Source: Roseinatronobacter sp. S2 (lineage in GTDB: Bacteria > Pseudomonadota > Alphaproteobacteria > Rhodobacterales > Rhodobacteraceae). Taken from it: a stretch of 64,000 nucleotides of DNA. The position numbers and the translations under genes are program-made. Below are positions 35,459 through 44,481 of the stretch, in pieces. Location of the stretch: assembly GCF_029581395.1 (NCBI RefSeq), contig NZ_CP121113.1, positions 1,980,001 through 2,044,000 of the forward strand, given 5' to 3'. The notes under the pieces are model-generated. The model was not told the DNA's origin. It did no database searches and worked only from the letters and a program-made list of their open reading frames with translations. Numbering within the stretch: position 1 is the stretch's first letter; each line of letters starts with the position of its first letter.

Positions 35459-36300
35459 ACGGGCAGGGGGGAGTGATGCTCGATACCAATCCAGACGAGG
35501 GATACACCACCGCAGACGGGCGCAAGATCGGGGGCGTTGCGATGGAAATGCGCAACATCACCCTGCGCTTCGGGGGTGTTGTGGCCATCAAGGACATCAG
35601 TTTTGACATTCGCTGGGGGGAAATCCGCGCCATCATCGGCCCCAACGGCGCGGGCAAATCGTCGATGCTGAACGTGATTTCCGGCTTCTACCATCCACAG
35701 GACGGAGAGGTTATATACAAGGGCTACAAACGCCCGCGCATGCGCCCCTATCAGGTGGCGCAGCAAGGAATTGCGCGCACGTTTCAGAACATCGCGCTGT
35801 TTGAAGGCATGAGCGTTCTGGACAACATCATGACGGGGCGCTTGCACCACATGAAGGCGAACATGTTTCAGCAAGCCATCTGGTGGGGACGCGCGGCCCG
35901 CGAAGAGGCCGAGAACCGCGAGCAGGTCGAGAAGATCATCGATTTTCTGGAAATCCAGCATATCCGCAAAACGCCCGTGTCACGCCTGCCATATGGCCTG
36001 AAAAAACGGGTGGAACTGGCGCGCGCACTGGCGGCCGAACCCAGCATTTTGCTGCTGGATGAACCCATGGCGGGCATGAATGTCGAAGAAAAAGAAGACA
36101 TGTGCCGCTTCATTCTGGATGTGAATGACGAATTCGGCACCACCACTGTGCTGATCGAACACGACATGGGCGTGGTGATGGACCTGTCCGACCGTGTGGT
36201 TGTCATGGATTACGGCAAGAAAATCGGGGACGGCACCCCTGACGAGGTGCGCAACAATCAAGAAGTCATCAATGCCTATCTTGGCGTTGCACATGACTGA
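35455..36300 (+). CDS. ABC importer ATPase, LivG type
   Basis: A 281-residue ATPase of the branched-chain amino acid (HAAT) importer family. It has Walker A GPNGAGKSS, a Walker B ending LLLDEPMAG, the signature-like YGLKKRVELARAL and a C-terminal NNQEVINAYLG, as LivG proteins have. The ATG at 35455 overlaps the ligase stop; an alternative ATG at 35476 has poor spacing. It pairs with the LivF-type ATPase at 39808 and drives the LivH/LivM permease. Confidence 0.92.
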   Translation: MNGQGGVMLDTNPDEGYTTADGRKIGGVAMEMRNITLRFGGVVAIKDISFDIRWGEIRAIIGPNGAGKSSMLNVISGFYHPQDGEVIYKGYKRPRMRPYQVAQQGIARTFQNIALFEGMSVLDNIMTGRLHHMKANMFQQAIWWGRAAREEAENREQVEKIIDFLEIQHIRKTPVSRLPYGLKKRVELARALAAEPSILLLDEPMAGMNVEEKEDMCRFILDVNDEFGTTTVLIEHDMGVVMDLSDRVVVMDYGKKIGDGTPDEVRNNQEVINAYLGVAHD

Positions 36301-36332
36301 ACAGGCGACAGACCGCAGGGGAGGGGGCAGAC

Positions 36333-37319
36333 ATGCCTGATACGTTACTTTTCGCACTGGAGGCATCCCTGAACGGGCTGACGGCTGGCGTGATGTATGC
36401 GCTGGTGGCGCTTGGTTTTGTGCTGATCTTCAAGGCCAGCGGCATTTTCAATTTTGCCCAAGGGGTGTTGGCGCTGTTCGCGGCATTGACGCTGGTGGGC
36501 TTTCAGTCCGGCCAGATACCGTTTTCGCACCTGATCAACGCCATGCTGGGCACAAGGCTGCATCATTTCGGCTGGAACATGCCCACGGTGCTGGCCATTC
36601 CGGCAACGGTTCTGGTCATGATCGGGCTTGCCATTCTGGTGGAACGCTTCATCCTGAAGCATCTGGTCAATCAGGAACCGATTATCCTGTTCATGGCGAC
36701 CATTGGTCTGGCGTATTTTCTGGAAGGGTTCGGGGACATCATGTGGGGCGCCGAAGTGAAGGCGCTGGATGTGGGCCTGCCCAAGGGCATGTCCATGGCC
36801 GTGGATGAGGCAACCTTCAACTGGTTCGGTTATGGTTTCTATATTGACCGGCTGGAAATATGGGCTGCGGGCATCGCCGCCGTGCTGGTCGCAGTGCTGA
36901 CAGTGTTTTCGCAATACACCAAGCAGGGCCGCGCCCTTCGCGCAGTGGCGGATGACCATCAGGCCGCCTTGTCGGTTGGTATTTCGCTGCGCTTTATCTG
37001 GGTGCTGACATGGTCGATCGCGGGGATTGTGGCGCTGGTTGCAGGCATCATGTGGGGGTCAAAATCCGGTGTGCAGTTTTCACTGTCGTTGATCGCCCTG
37101 AAGGCGCTGCCGGTGCTTATTCTGGGGGGCTTCACATCCATCCCCGGCGCGATTGTGGGCGGGCTGATCATCGGTGTGGGTGAGAAACTGTTCGACTTCT
37201 TCATGAACCCCATCATCGGGGGCGCTACCGAGAACTGGTTTGCCTATATGCTGGCGCTGATCTTTCTGCTGTTCAGGCCGCAGGGCTTGTTTGGCGAACG
37301 CATTATTGAGAGGGTTTGA
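36333..37319 (+). CDS. ABC importer permease, LivH type
   Basis: A 328-residue integral membrane subunit with about eight hydrophobic segments. LivH signatures are GLTAGVMYALVALGFVLIFK at the N-terminus and the cytoplasmic coupling region GRALRAVADDHQAALSVGI. It forms the membrane channel with the LivM-type protein that starts 3 bases later. Confidence 0.92.
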   Translation: MPDTLLFALEASLNGLTAGVMYALVALGFVLIFKASGIFNFAQGVLALFAALTLVGFQSGQIPFSHLINAMLGTRLHHFGWNMPTVLAIPATVLVMIGLAILVERFILKHLVNQEPIILFMATIGLAYFLEGFGDIMWGAEVKALDVGLPKGMSMAVDEATFNWFGYGFYIDRLEIWAAGIAAVLVAVLTVFSQYTKQGRALRAVADDHQAALSVGISLRFIWVLTWSIAGIVALVAGIMWGSKSGVQFSLSLIALKALPVLILGGFTSIPGAIVGGLIIGVGEKLFDFFMNPIIGGATENWFAYMLALIFLLFRPQGLFGERIIERV

Positions 37320-37322
37320 TTC

Positions 37323-38399
37323 ATGCTTTACCGTGAAGCGGGCGATTACAAGACAAGCTATGTCGCCGACAGCCAGACCTTTCCGATAAAATTTGATCGG
37401 TATGGCTATTACGTCCTTCTGGGCTTTGCTTTTCTGGTCATGCCGCTGATCATCAACGATTACTGGGCCAATTCGATTGTTGTCCCCTTCCTGATCTATG
37501 CGATTGCGGCATTGGGGCTGAACATCCTGATCGGCTATTGCGGGCAGTTGTCGCTGGGCACCGGCGGGTTCATGGCTGTGGGGGCCTATGCCAGCTACAA
37601 GATGATGACGGCATTCCCTGACCTGAACATCATTTTCGTCATCATCATCGCAGGCATGGTGACAGCGTGTGTCGGCGTGTTGTTCGGCCTGCCATCCTTG
37701 CGCATCAAGGGGTTCTATCTGGCCGTTGCCACATTGGCCGCGCAGTTCTTCCTGATCTGGCTGTTCACGCGCACTGCATGGTTCTACAACTATTCGCCCA
37801 CCGGTATGATTTCCGCGCCGACCCGCGAAATCTTCGGTGTGCCCGTCACTGGCCCGCGCGCATCTGCGGTGTCGATGTATATGATCTGCCTGTGCTTTCT
37901 GGTGGCCAGCGCATGGCTTGCGCGCAACCTGACGCGCGGCAGTCTGGGGCGCACATGGATGGCCATCCGCGATATGGATATTGCGGCGGAAATCATCGGG
38001 GTGAACCCGCTGATTGCCAAGCTGACAGCTTTTGCCGTGTCCAGCTTCCTTGTGGGTATTTCCGGCGCGCTGCTGTTTACCGTGTATCTGGGTGCCGCCG
38101 AGGCAGGCGAGGCGTTTGGCATCGACAAGTCATTCCTTGTTTTGTTCATGGTGATCATCGGCGGGCTTGGCTCCATATTCGGGGCTTTCGCGGGGGCGGC
38201 CTTTTTGATCGTCGGGCCGGTTTTGCTGAAGCTTTTGCTGGTCAACAGCTTGGGCTGGCCCACCGATCTTGCCGCGCATCTGGAAATCATGATCGTGGGG
38301 GCGCTGATCATCGTCTTTCTGATCGTTGAGCCGCATGGCATCGCGGCACTGTGGCGCACAATAAAAGAGAAACTGCGCCTTTGGCCCTTCCCATACTGA
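37323..38399 (+). CDS. ABC importer permease, LivM type
   Basis: A 358-residue membrane subunit with a cytoplasmic N-terminus of about 30 residues and roughly nine hydrophobic segments. Family segments are LIGYCGQLSLGTGGFMAVGA and the coupling helix GRTWMAIRDMDIAAEIIGV. It partners the LivH-type permease. The binding protein gene starts 49 bases after it, with the strong RBS GGGAGGAG. Confidence 0.92.
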   Translation: MLYREAGDYKTSYVADSQTFPIKFDRYGYYVLLGFAFLVMPLIINDYWANSIVVPFLIYAIAALGLNILIGYCGQLSLGTGGFMAVGAYASYKMMTAFPDLNIIFVIIIAGMVTACVGVLFGLPSLRIKGFYLAVATLAAQFFLIWLFTRTAWFYNYSPTGMISAPTREIFGVPVTGPRASAVSMYMICLCFLVASAWLARNLTRGSLGRTWMAIRDMDIAAEIIGVNPLIAKLTAFAVSSFLVGISGALLFTVYLGAAEAGEAFGIDKSFLVLFMVIIGGLGSIFGAFAGAAFLIVGPVLLKLLLVNSLGWPTDLAAHLEIMIVGALIIVFLIVEPHGIAALWRTIKEKLRLWPFPY

Positions 38400-38448
38400 T
38401 TGGGGCGGGCTGATCTTTCGAACTGTCATCCATATGGGAGGAGAACCG

Positions 38449-39741
38449 ATGAAGATGACCAAACTGGCCGCGACGCTTGCGGCGACCATGGTAGTGGCTG
38501 GCCCAACGCTGGCCGAAACACTGCACTTTCCGTCACTCAGCTACCGGACGGGGCCATTTGCGGCAGGGGGCATCCCCTTTGCTGACGGGTATTCCGATTA
38601 CCTGACGCTGATCAACGAACGCGATGGCGGTATCGGGGGTGTGCCCATCCGGCAAACCGAATGCGAAACCGCCTATAACACCGAACGCGGGGTTGAATGC
38701 TACCAGTCCATCCGCAACGATAACCCGCTGGTGTTGCAGCCGCTGTCCACGGGCATCACCTATCAGCTGATCCCGCGCACCATGGAAGATGGCATTCCCA
38801 TGCATACCATGGGCTATGGCCGCACATCTGCGGTGAATGGCGAGGTGTTCAACTGGACCTTCAACTACCCGGCCAACTACTGGGACGGGGCCAGCGTGAT
38901 CATCAACTACCTGCTGGACGAAAACGATGGCAGCCTGGAAGGCAAGAAGATCGCGCTTCTGTATCACAACTCGGCTTACGGGCGCGAACCGATCCCGACA
39001 TTGACACGGCTTGGCGAAACCCACGGCTATGAGTTGGTGACAATCGGTGTGGACAGCCCCGGTCAGGAACAGGGCAGCCAGTGGTTGCAGATCCGGCGTG
39101 AACGGCCCGACTATGTGGTGATGTGGGGCTGGGGCGTGATGAACCCGACCGCGATTCAGGAAGCCGCGAATATCCGCTTTCCGATGGAAAACTTCATCGG
39201 CGTGTGGTGGTCCGGTTCGCAACAGGATGTGCGGCCTGTAGGGTCGGGCGCGCATGGCTACAAGGCGCTGGCAATGCACGGCACCGGCACGGATTACCCG
39301 ATCTATGATGACATGCAGCAATATGTCATCGACGCGGGCAAATATGCGGGCACGGGCGATGAAGTGGGCACAGTGCTGTATTCGCGCGGCATGTATGCAG
39401 CCATGCTGGCGGTAGAGGCCGCGAAGAAGGCGCAGGAAATCCACGGTGTGGCCGCGATTACACCCGCAATGATGCGTGACGGCATGGCCAATCTGGAAAT
39501 CACCGAAGAGCTGATGGCCGAACTTGGCCTGCCGAATTTCGGCCCTGCCTTCTCGGTGGCGTGTGAAAACCATGGCGGTTCCGGTGCGGCGATGATCCAG
39601 CAATGGGACGCAGAAGCCGGTGAATGGAACCTGATCACCGACTGGATTTCCCCTGATCGCGACTTGATCATGGAAATGGCCATGGATGACAGCGTTGCGT
39701 ATGCGGCTGAAAACGACATCACCCCGGCCTGTCTGAACTGA
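38449..39741 (+). CDS. Periplasmic substrate-binding protein, LivK type
   Basis: A 430-residue exported binding protein; the signal peptide ends near ATMVVAGPTLA (residue 23). The mature part has the type I periplasmic-binding fold (LINERDGGIGGVPI, IALLYHNSAYGREP, RRERPDYVVMWGW). It captures the substrate for the LivHM/GF importer. Two acyl ligases in the operon suggest an aromatic or other carboxylic acid substrate, an inference only. The ATG at 38434 is too close to the RBS; 38449 follows GGGAGGAG with normal spacing. Confidence 0.9.
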   Translation: MKMTKLAATLAATMVVAGPTLAETLHFPSLSYRTGPFAAGGIPFADGYSDYLTLINERDGGIGGVPIRQTECETAYNTERGVECYQSIRNDNPLVLQPLSTGITYQLIPRTMEDGIPMHTMGYGRTSAVNGEVFNWTFNYPANYWDGASVIINYLLDENDGSLEGKKIALLYHNSAYGREPIPTLTRLGETHGYELVTIGVDSPGQEQGSQWLQIRRERPDYVVMWGWGVMNPTAIQEAANIRFPMENFIGVWWSGSQQDVRPVGSGAHGYKALAMHGTGTDYPIYDDMQQYVIDAGKYAGTGDEVGTVLYSRGMYAAMLAVEAAKKAQEIHGVAAITPAMMRDGMANLEITEELMAELGLPNFGPAFSVACENHGGSGAAMIQQWDAEAGEWNLITDWISPDRDLIMEMAMDDSVAYAAENDITPACLN

Positions 39742-39750
39742 TAAGCACCA

Positions 39751-39776
39751 AAGGTTCCGGGCATGCCCGGAACCTT
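39751..39776 (+). terminator. Perfect 26-bp palindrome between livK- and livF-type genes
   Basis: AAGGTTCCGGGCA and TGCCCGGAACCTT (39751-39776) are exact inverted arms with no loop. In RNA this gives a very stable stem directly after the binding-protein gene, with no T-run. It may be a partial terminator or mRNA-stabilising hairpin that lets the binding protein be made in excess over LivF. Confidence 0.6.
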
Positions 39777-39807
39777 ACCCCACCCTTGAACGCGAAGGCC
39801 CAATGCC

Positions 39808-40632
39808 ATGCTTGATGCAAGCCCCACGCAGACGACCCTTCTGGAAGTCAACAATATCGAAGTGCTTTACAATCATGTCATTCTGGCCCTGAAAGGTGTC
39901 AGTCTGGATGTGCCCAAAGGTGGTATAACGGCCATACTGGGCGGCAATGGCGCGGGCAAATCGACCACATTGAAGGCGATTTCAAACCTGATACATTCCG
40001 AACGGGGCGAAGTCACCAAGGGCAGTATCCTGTATGAAGGGCGCAACGTGGTCGGGCTGGACCCTGCTGATCTGGTGAAATCCGGTGTCGTGCAGGTGAT
40101 GGAAGGCCGCCATTGTTTCGAGCATCTGACGGTCGAAGAAAACCTGCTGACCGGCGCCTATACCCGCACCGACGGGCGCGGCGCTGTGGCTGCGGAACTT
40201 GATCTTGTGTATGAATATTTCCCGCGCCTGAAGGAACGCCGCAAAAGTCAGGCGGGCTACACCTCGGGGGGCGAGCAGCAGATGACCGCCATCGGGCGCG
40301 CGCTGATGTCGCGTCCGTCGATGATCTTGCTGGATGAACCGTCCATGGGGCTTGCCCCGCAACTGGTGGAACAGATTTTTGAAATTGTCGCACGCCTGAA
40401 CCGTGAACAGGGCGTGACATTCCTGCTGGCCGAACAGAACACCAATGTTGCACTGCGCTATGCGCATACCGGTTTCATTATGGAAAACGGGCGTATCGTG
40501 ATGGAAGGCAACGCGCAGGAATTGCGTGAAAACCCCGATGTGAAGGAATTCTATCTAGGCATGTCCGACAAGGGCCGCAAAAGTTTCCGCGATGTGCGCA
40601 GCTATCGCCGCCGCAAGCGCTGGCTGGCGTGA
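39808..40632 (+). CDS. ABC importer ATPase, LivF type
   Basis: A 274-residue HAAT-family ATPase: Walker A GGNGAGKST, an intermediate VQVMEGRHCFEHLTVEENL typical of LivF, signature TSGGEQQM and Walker B LLDEPSMGL. The C-terminal 25 residues (GRKSFRDVRSYRRRKRWLA) form a basic tail longer than usual. It is the second ATPase of the importer that starts with the LivG-type gene at 35455. Confidence 0.92.
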   Translation: MLDASPTQTTLLEVNNIEVLYNHVILALKGVSLDVPKGGITAILGGNGAGKSTTLKAISNLIHSERGEVTKGSILYEGRNVVGLDPADLVKSGVVQVMEGRHCFEHLTVEENLLTGAYTRTDGRGAVAAELDLVYEYFPRLKERRKSQAGYTSGGEQQMTAIGRALMSRPSMILLDEPSMGLAPQLVEQIFEIVARLNREQGVTFLLAEQNTNVALRYAHTGFIMENGRIVMEGNAQELRENPDVKEFYLGMSDKGRKSFRDVRSYRRRKRWLA

Positions 40633-40704
40633 TCCTTGCCTGCCACACTTCGTTTTTCCGCTGTTCGTTTTCCCGCCGTCCCGCAAACCCCAAAAGGCAC
40701 AGCC

Positions 40705-41922
40705 ATGACCTCGTTCGACCCTTTGGAAACCCGATCACAGGATGCGCGTTGCGCTGATTACGCCATTGCCCTGCCAAAGGTGATTGCGGCTGCGATGAAC
40801 GCGCCCGCAATGGCGGCACATCTGGGCCAACTGGATGCAGGCCGGATCATTGACCGCGCGGCGCTGTCGCGGCTTCCGGTCTTGCGCAAATCCGACCTGA
40901 CGGGCGCGCAGGCGGCAAAACCGCCTTTTGGCGGGCTTACGGCGGGCACGCCCACCGCGTTCGAGCATGTCTTTCAATCCCCCGGACCGATTTACGAACC
41001 CGGACGTGTCTTGCCCGACTGGTGGCGGTTGGGGCGGTTCCTGCATGCCAGCGGGATAGGGCATGGCGATATTGTGCAGAACTGTTTTTCTTATCATCTG
41101 GTGCCTGCGGGCATGATGTTTGAAAACGCCGCGCGTGCCGTGGGCGCCACAGTATTGCCTGCGGGCACCGGCCAGACCGAATTGCAGGTTATTGCCGCGC
41201 GCGACATCGGCACCACGGCCTATGCGGGAACACCGGATTTCCTGAAGATCATTCTGGACAAGGCCGACGAGATGGGAATTGCCTTGTCCATCACCAAGGC
41301 GGTGGTGGGGGGCGGCGCGCTGTTTCCGTCCTTGCGCGAGTTTTATCAGGCGCGCGGCATCACCTGCCGCCAGTGCTATGCCACCGCCGATCTGGGCAAT
41401 GTGGCCTATGAAACCGATGCCATGGATGGCATGGTCGTGGATGAAGGGGTGATTGTCGAAATCGTGCGCCCCGGCACCGGCGATCCCGTCCCCGAGGGCG
41501 AGGTGGGAGAAATTCTTGTCACCACATTAAACGCCGATTACCCGCTGGTCCGCTTTGCGACGGGCGATCTAAGCGCGGTGCTGCCGGGGCAAAGCCCCTG
41601 CGGGCGCACCAATATGCGCATCAAAGGCTGGATGGGGCGCGCCGACCAGACGACCAAGATCAAGGGCATGTTCGTGCGCCCCGAACAGGTTGCGGCCCTT
41701 GTGGCCCATCATGATGAAATTCACCGCGCACGGGTTGTTGCCACGCGAAACGGTGAAAAAGACGTGATGACCGTGCGGATTGAAACCCGCGCATCAAATC
41801 CGGCATTGTATGAGGCGAGCGTGCTGTCTACCCTGAAGCTCAGGGGTGAGGTCGAATTGGTGCCGCCGGGATCATTGCCCAATGACGGGCTGGTGATAGA
41901 GGATTTGCGCCGTTACGACTGA
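40705..41922 (+). CDS. Phenylacetate-CoA ligase family protein
   Basis: A 405-residue PaaK-like adenylate-forming protein, the last gene of the importer operon. It has the family parts LPAGTGQTELQVIAARD, AYAGTPDFLKIIL, a conserved RFATGDLSAV and GRADQTTKIKGMFVRP. The canonical P-loop (SSGTTGxPT) is absent; its place is taken by FQSPGPIYEPG, a form I have seen in Rhodobacterales relatives. So activity as a CoA ligase is likely by family but the substrate is uncertain. The start at 40705 follows a weak AAAGG. Confidence 0.78.
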   Translation: MTSFDPLETRSQDARCADYAIALPKVIAAAMNAPAMAAHLGQLDAGRIIDRAALSRLPVLRKSDLTGAQAAKPPFGGLTAGTPTAFEHVFQSPGPIYEPGRVLPDWWRLGRFLHASGIGHGDIVQNCFSYHLVPAGMMFENAARAVGATVLPAGTGQTELQVIAARDIGTTAYAGTPDFLKIILDKADEMGIALSITKAVVGGGALFPSLREFYQARGITCRQCYATADLGNVAYETDAMDGMVVDEGVIVEIVRPGTGDPVPEGEVGEILVTTLNADYPLVRFATGDLSAVLPGQSPCGRTNMRIKGWMGRADQTTKIKGMFVRPEQVAALVAHHDEIHRARVVATRNGEKDVMTVRIETRASNPALYEASVLSTLKLRGEVELVPPGSLPNDGLVIEDLRRYD

Positions 41923-41958
41923 ATACCCCGCACGCGTGTCAACATTGGGGGTGTCATC

Positions 41959-43587
41959 ATGCGCTTGGGTTTTCTGGTTCTGTTCGTTCTGCTTCTGGTC
42001 AAACCGCTATATGCAGGCGGGTTGGCACTGGTCATTGCGAATGACAGCTATGACCATGCCCCGAACCTGCGCGGTGCCGAACAGGTGCTGGACCTGACCG
42101 CCGCATTGGAAACAGCAGGGTTTCAGGTTGTTTCCGGGCAAAACCTGACAACTGAGGAAATGCGCGCGCAACTGTCCGGCAGTTATGCGCAACTGCGCCG
42201 CGATGGTGCGGACCGTGTGATTGTGGTGCTTGCCGGTCATTTTGTGCATTCGCGCAGTGGCGCATGGTTTCTGGGGGTGGATGCGGATGAACCGGGTCTT
42301 GCACAGGCTGACGGGGCAGGGTTGCGGCTGGATGTCATCATGGAAATCGCAAGCGGGGCTGCGGATGCGGCGCAACTTTGGCTTGCGGGTGCCGATCTGT
42401 CACGCGGCAGCTATGGCGACGGGCTGGATGGCGGGTTGCCGCCACGCTTGCTGGTGCCGCAGGGTGTGGGCGTTGTGCGCGGGCCGGTGCCGCAGGTGGT
42501 GCAGGGCGCGCGCGCCATTCTGCGCCCCGGTGCCATTTTGTCCGATGTGGTTGACCAGACACGCAACCTGTCGGGCGAAGGCACGATTTCACCGCTTGTG
42601 CCGTTCCTGCCGTCAGGTTTTGCGCCGCTCGCGCGTGCAGATCGTCAGGCTTGGGCGGATGCCCAGGAAACCGACACGGAAGCCGCCTATCAATCCTATC
42701 TGGACCGCTTTCCCAATGGTCTGAATGCGCAGGCCGCGCGGGGTGCCCTTGACCGTTTGCGCAACAGCCCCGAACGTATAGAAGACGCATTGGCGCTGAC
42801 GCGCGATGAACGCCGTGCCATTCAGCGTGATCTGACCACCATGGGCTTCAATACCCGCGGCATTGACGGGTTGTTCGGGCCGGGCACGCGCGGGGCTATC
42901 CGGGGCTGGCAGGGCGGCAACGATCTGGATGAAACTAGTTTTCTGACACGCGAACAGGTGATGCAGCTTGCCGGGCAGGCCGCCCGCCGCACAGCCGAGA
43001 TCGAGGCCGAGGAACGCGCCCGCCGCGAAGCCGCCGAACGCGATGACCGTGCATTCTGGGATGCCACGGGTGCCGGCGCGGATGAGGCGGGCTTGCGCAG
43101 CTATCTGGACCGGTTCCCCGAAGGTATATTCGCAGGTCTGGCGCGCGACCGGCTGGAGCAGATGGAAGGCGCCCAACGCCAGCAGCGCGACCGCGCCGCA
43201 TGGGAGCAGGCGCGCAGGCGCGACAGCGTCGACGCCTATGAAAGCTATCTTGTGGCATGGCCAGAAGGGGAATTTACCGCAGAAGCCCTTGCCCGCATTG
43301 ATGCGTTGGACCCGCCAACTGCGCCGGACCCCGAAGATCAGGCCCGCGCCGATGCACGCGCCGTCGAATCCGCGCTTGGTCTGACAGGGCCGACCCGTGT
43401 GCTGATCGAGCAGCGATTGGCGCGAATGGGGTTTGACCCGGGCGCAACCGATGGTGCCTTCGATGCAGATTCCCGTCAGGCGATCGAACGCGCGCAGCAG
43501 CATTTTGATCTACAGGCCACCGGCTATGTCACGCAGGATCTGATTACGATGATGCTAAGCGACACGTTGCGCAGTTTCTTCGATTGA
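41959..43587 (+). CDS. Secreted caspase-like (pseudoprotease) protein with peptidoglycan-binding repeats
   Basis: A 542-residue exported protein (signal peptide MRLGFLVLFVLLLVKPLYAG). The N-terminal part (about 21-225) has a caspase/peptidase C14 fold start, ALVIANDSYDHAPNLRGA, and the catalytic-type His is H94 in VLAGHFVHS. Where active members have D-A-C, it reads WLAGADLS (141-148), and I find no cysteine, so it is probably inactive. Two PG_binding_1 repeats follow, about 290-340 (MGFNTRGIDGLFGPGTR) and 485-535 (MGFDPGATDGAFDADSR). Function unknown. Confidence 0.75.
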   Translation: MRLGFLVLFVLLLVKPLYAGGLALVIANDSYDHAPNLRGAEQVLDLTAALETAGFQVVSGQNLTTEEMRAQLSGSYAQLRRDGADRVIVVLAGHFVHSRSGAWFLGVDADEPGLAQADGAGLRLDVIMEIASGAADAAQLWLAGADLSRGSYGDGLDGGLPPRLLVPQGVGVVRGPVPQVVQGARAILRPGAILSDVVDQTRNLSGEGTISPLVPFLPSGFAPLARADRQAWADAQETDTEAAYQSYLDRFPNGLNAQAARGALDRLRNSPERIEDALALTRDERRAIQRDLTTMGFNTRGIDGLFGPGTRGAIRGWQGGNDLDETSFLTREQVMQLAGQAARRTAEIEAEERARREAAERDDRAFWDATGAGADEAGLRSYLDRFPEGIFAGLARDRLEQMEGAQRQQRDRAAWEQARRRDSVDAYESYLVAWPEGEFTAEALARIDALDPPTAPDPEDQARADARAVESALGLTGPTRVLIEQRLARMGFDPGATDGAFDADSRQAIERAQQHFDLQATGYVTQDLITMMLSDTLRSFFD

Positions 43588-43636
43588 TGGGGCCTGATTG
43601 CTGATCGGGGTGTAATCGCGGGCCGCAAGTGTCTTG

Positions 43637-43675
43637 TCGGGGTTGGTGCAATCCTATAGATCGCATCAACCCCGA
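43637..43675 (+). promoter_or_regulatory. Strong hairpin upstream of pyrF
   Basis: TCGGGGTTGGTGC (43637-43649) and GCATCAACCCCGA (43663-43675) give a 13-bp stem with one G-U pair and a 13-base loop. It lies between the caspase-like gene and pyrF. No U-tract follows, so it could be a weak terminator or a pyrF leader structure. Confidence 0.35.
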
Positions 43676-43713
43676 ACCCCACAAAGCCCGAACCCCTGAA
43701 AGGATGCCGCGCC

Positions 43714-44418
43714 ATGACAATGCCCAGTGATGACCGCCTGATTGTTGCCCTTGATGTGCCCAATGCCCTTGCGGGGCTGGAACTTGCACGCCAGCTTGGC
43801 GATACGGTCAGTTTCTACAAGATCGGGCTGGGCATGCTGACAGGTGGCGGGCTGGCGCTGGCCAATGAACTGAAACAGGAACATGGCAAACGCATATTTC
43901 TGGATATGAAGTTCTTTGACATCGGCGCAACTGTTACAGCGGCCGTGCGCGGGATTGCACAATATGATCTGGATTTCCTGACGGTGCATGGCGATCCGCA
44001 TGTCGTGCGCGCCGCGCGCGAAGGGGCGGGCGGGTCCAACCTGAAAATCCTTGGGGTCAGTGTGCTAACATCGCTGGACCGCGCTGATCTGGATGATGGC
44101 ATGATCCAGCCCGGTGATATTGCCGAAATCACGCTGGAACGTGCGGCCCGTGCCTTGGCCGCCGGTGCGGACGGGGTGATTGCCAGCCCGAATGAGGCCG
44201 CCGCCATCCGCGCGCTGCCAGAAGCTGCGGGCAAGCTGATTGTCACACCGGGGGTCCGGCCCGCAGGCGCCGATCTGGGCGACCAGAAGCGCGTCGCCAC
44301 ACCGGCGCGCGCCCTGAGTGAAGGGGCGGATCATATTGTCGTGGGCCGGCCCATCTGGCAGGCCACCGACCCAAAGGCGGCCGCGCGTGCGGTGCTTGCG
44401 GAAATTTCGGGCGCGTAA
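43714..44418 (+). CDS. pyrF: Orotidine-5'-phosphate decarboxylase
   Basis: PyrF (234 residues) makes UMP from OMP, the last step of pyrimidine synthesis. The catalytic D-x-K-x-x-D motif is in FLDMKFFDIGATV (residues 66-77). LIVALDVPNALAGLELARQ opens the protein, and VTPGVRPAGADLGDQKRV holds the phosphate loop. RBS GAAAGGAT precedes the ATG. A single gene, convergent with the ABC-2 permease. Confidence 0.96.
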   Translation: MTMPSDDRLIVALDVPNALAGLELARQLGDTVSFYKIGLGMLTGGGLALANELKQEHGKRIFLDMKFFDIGATVTAAVRGIAQYDLDFLTVHGDPHVVRAAREGAGGSNLKILGVSVLTSLDRADLDDGMIQPGDIAEITLERAARALAAGADGVIASPNEAAAIRALPEAAGKLIVTPGVRPAGADLGDQKRVATPARALSEGADHIVVGRPIWQATDPKAAARAVLAEISGA

Positions 44419-44481
44419 GCCGTTTCCTGCACGCGATTGCACAGATCAGCGCGCGTGGCCTATCGCTGCAATGCGCGCAGC

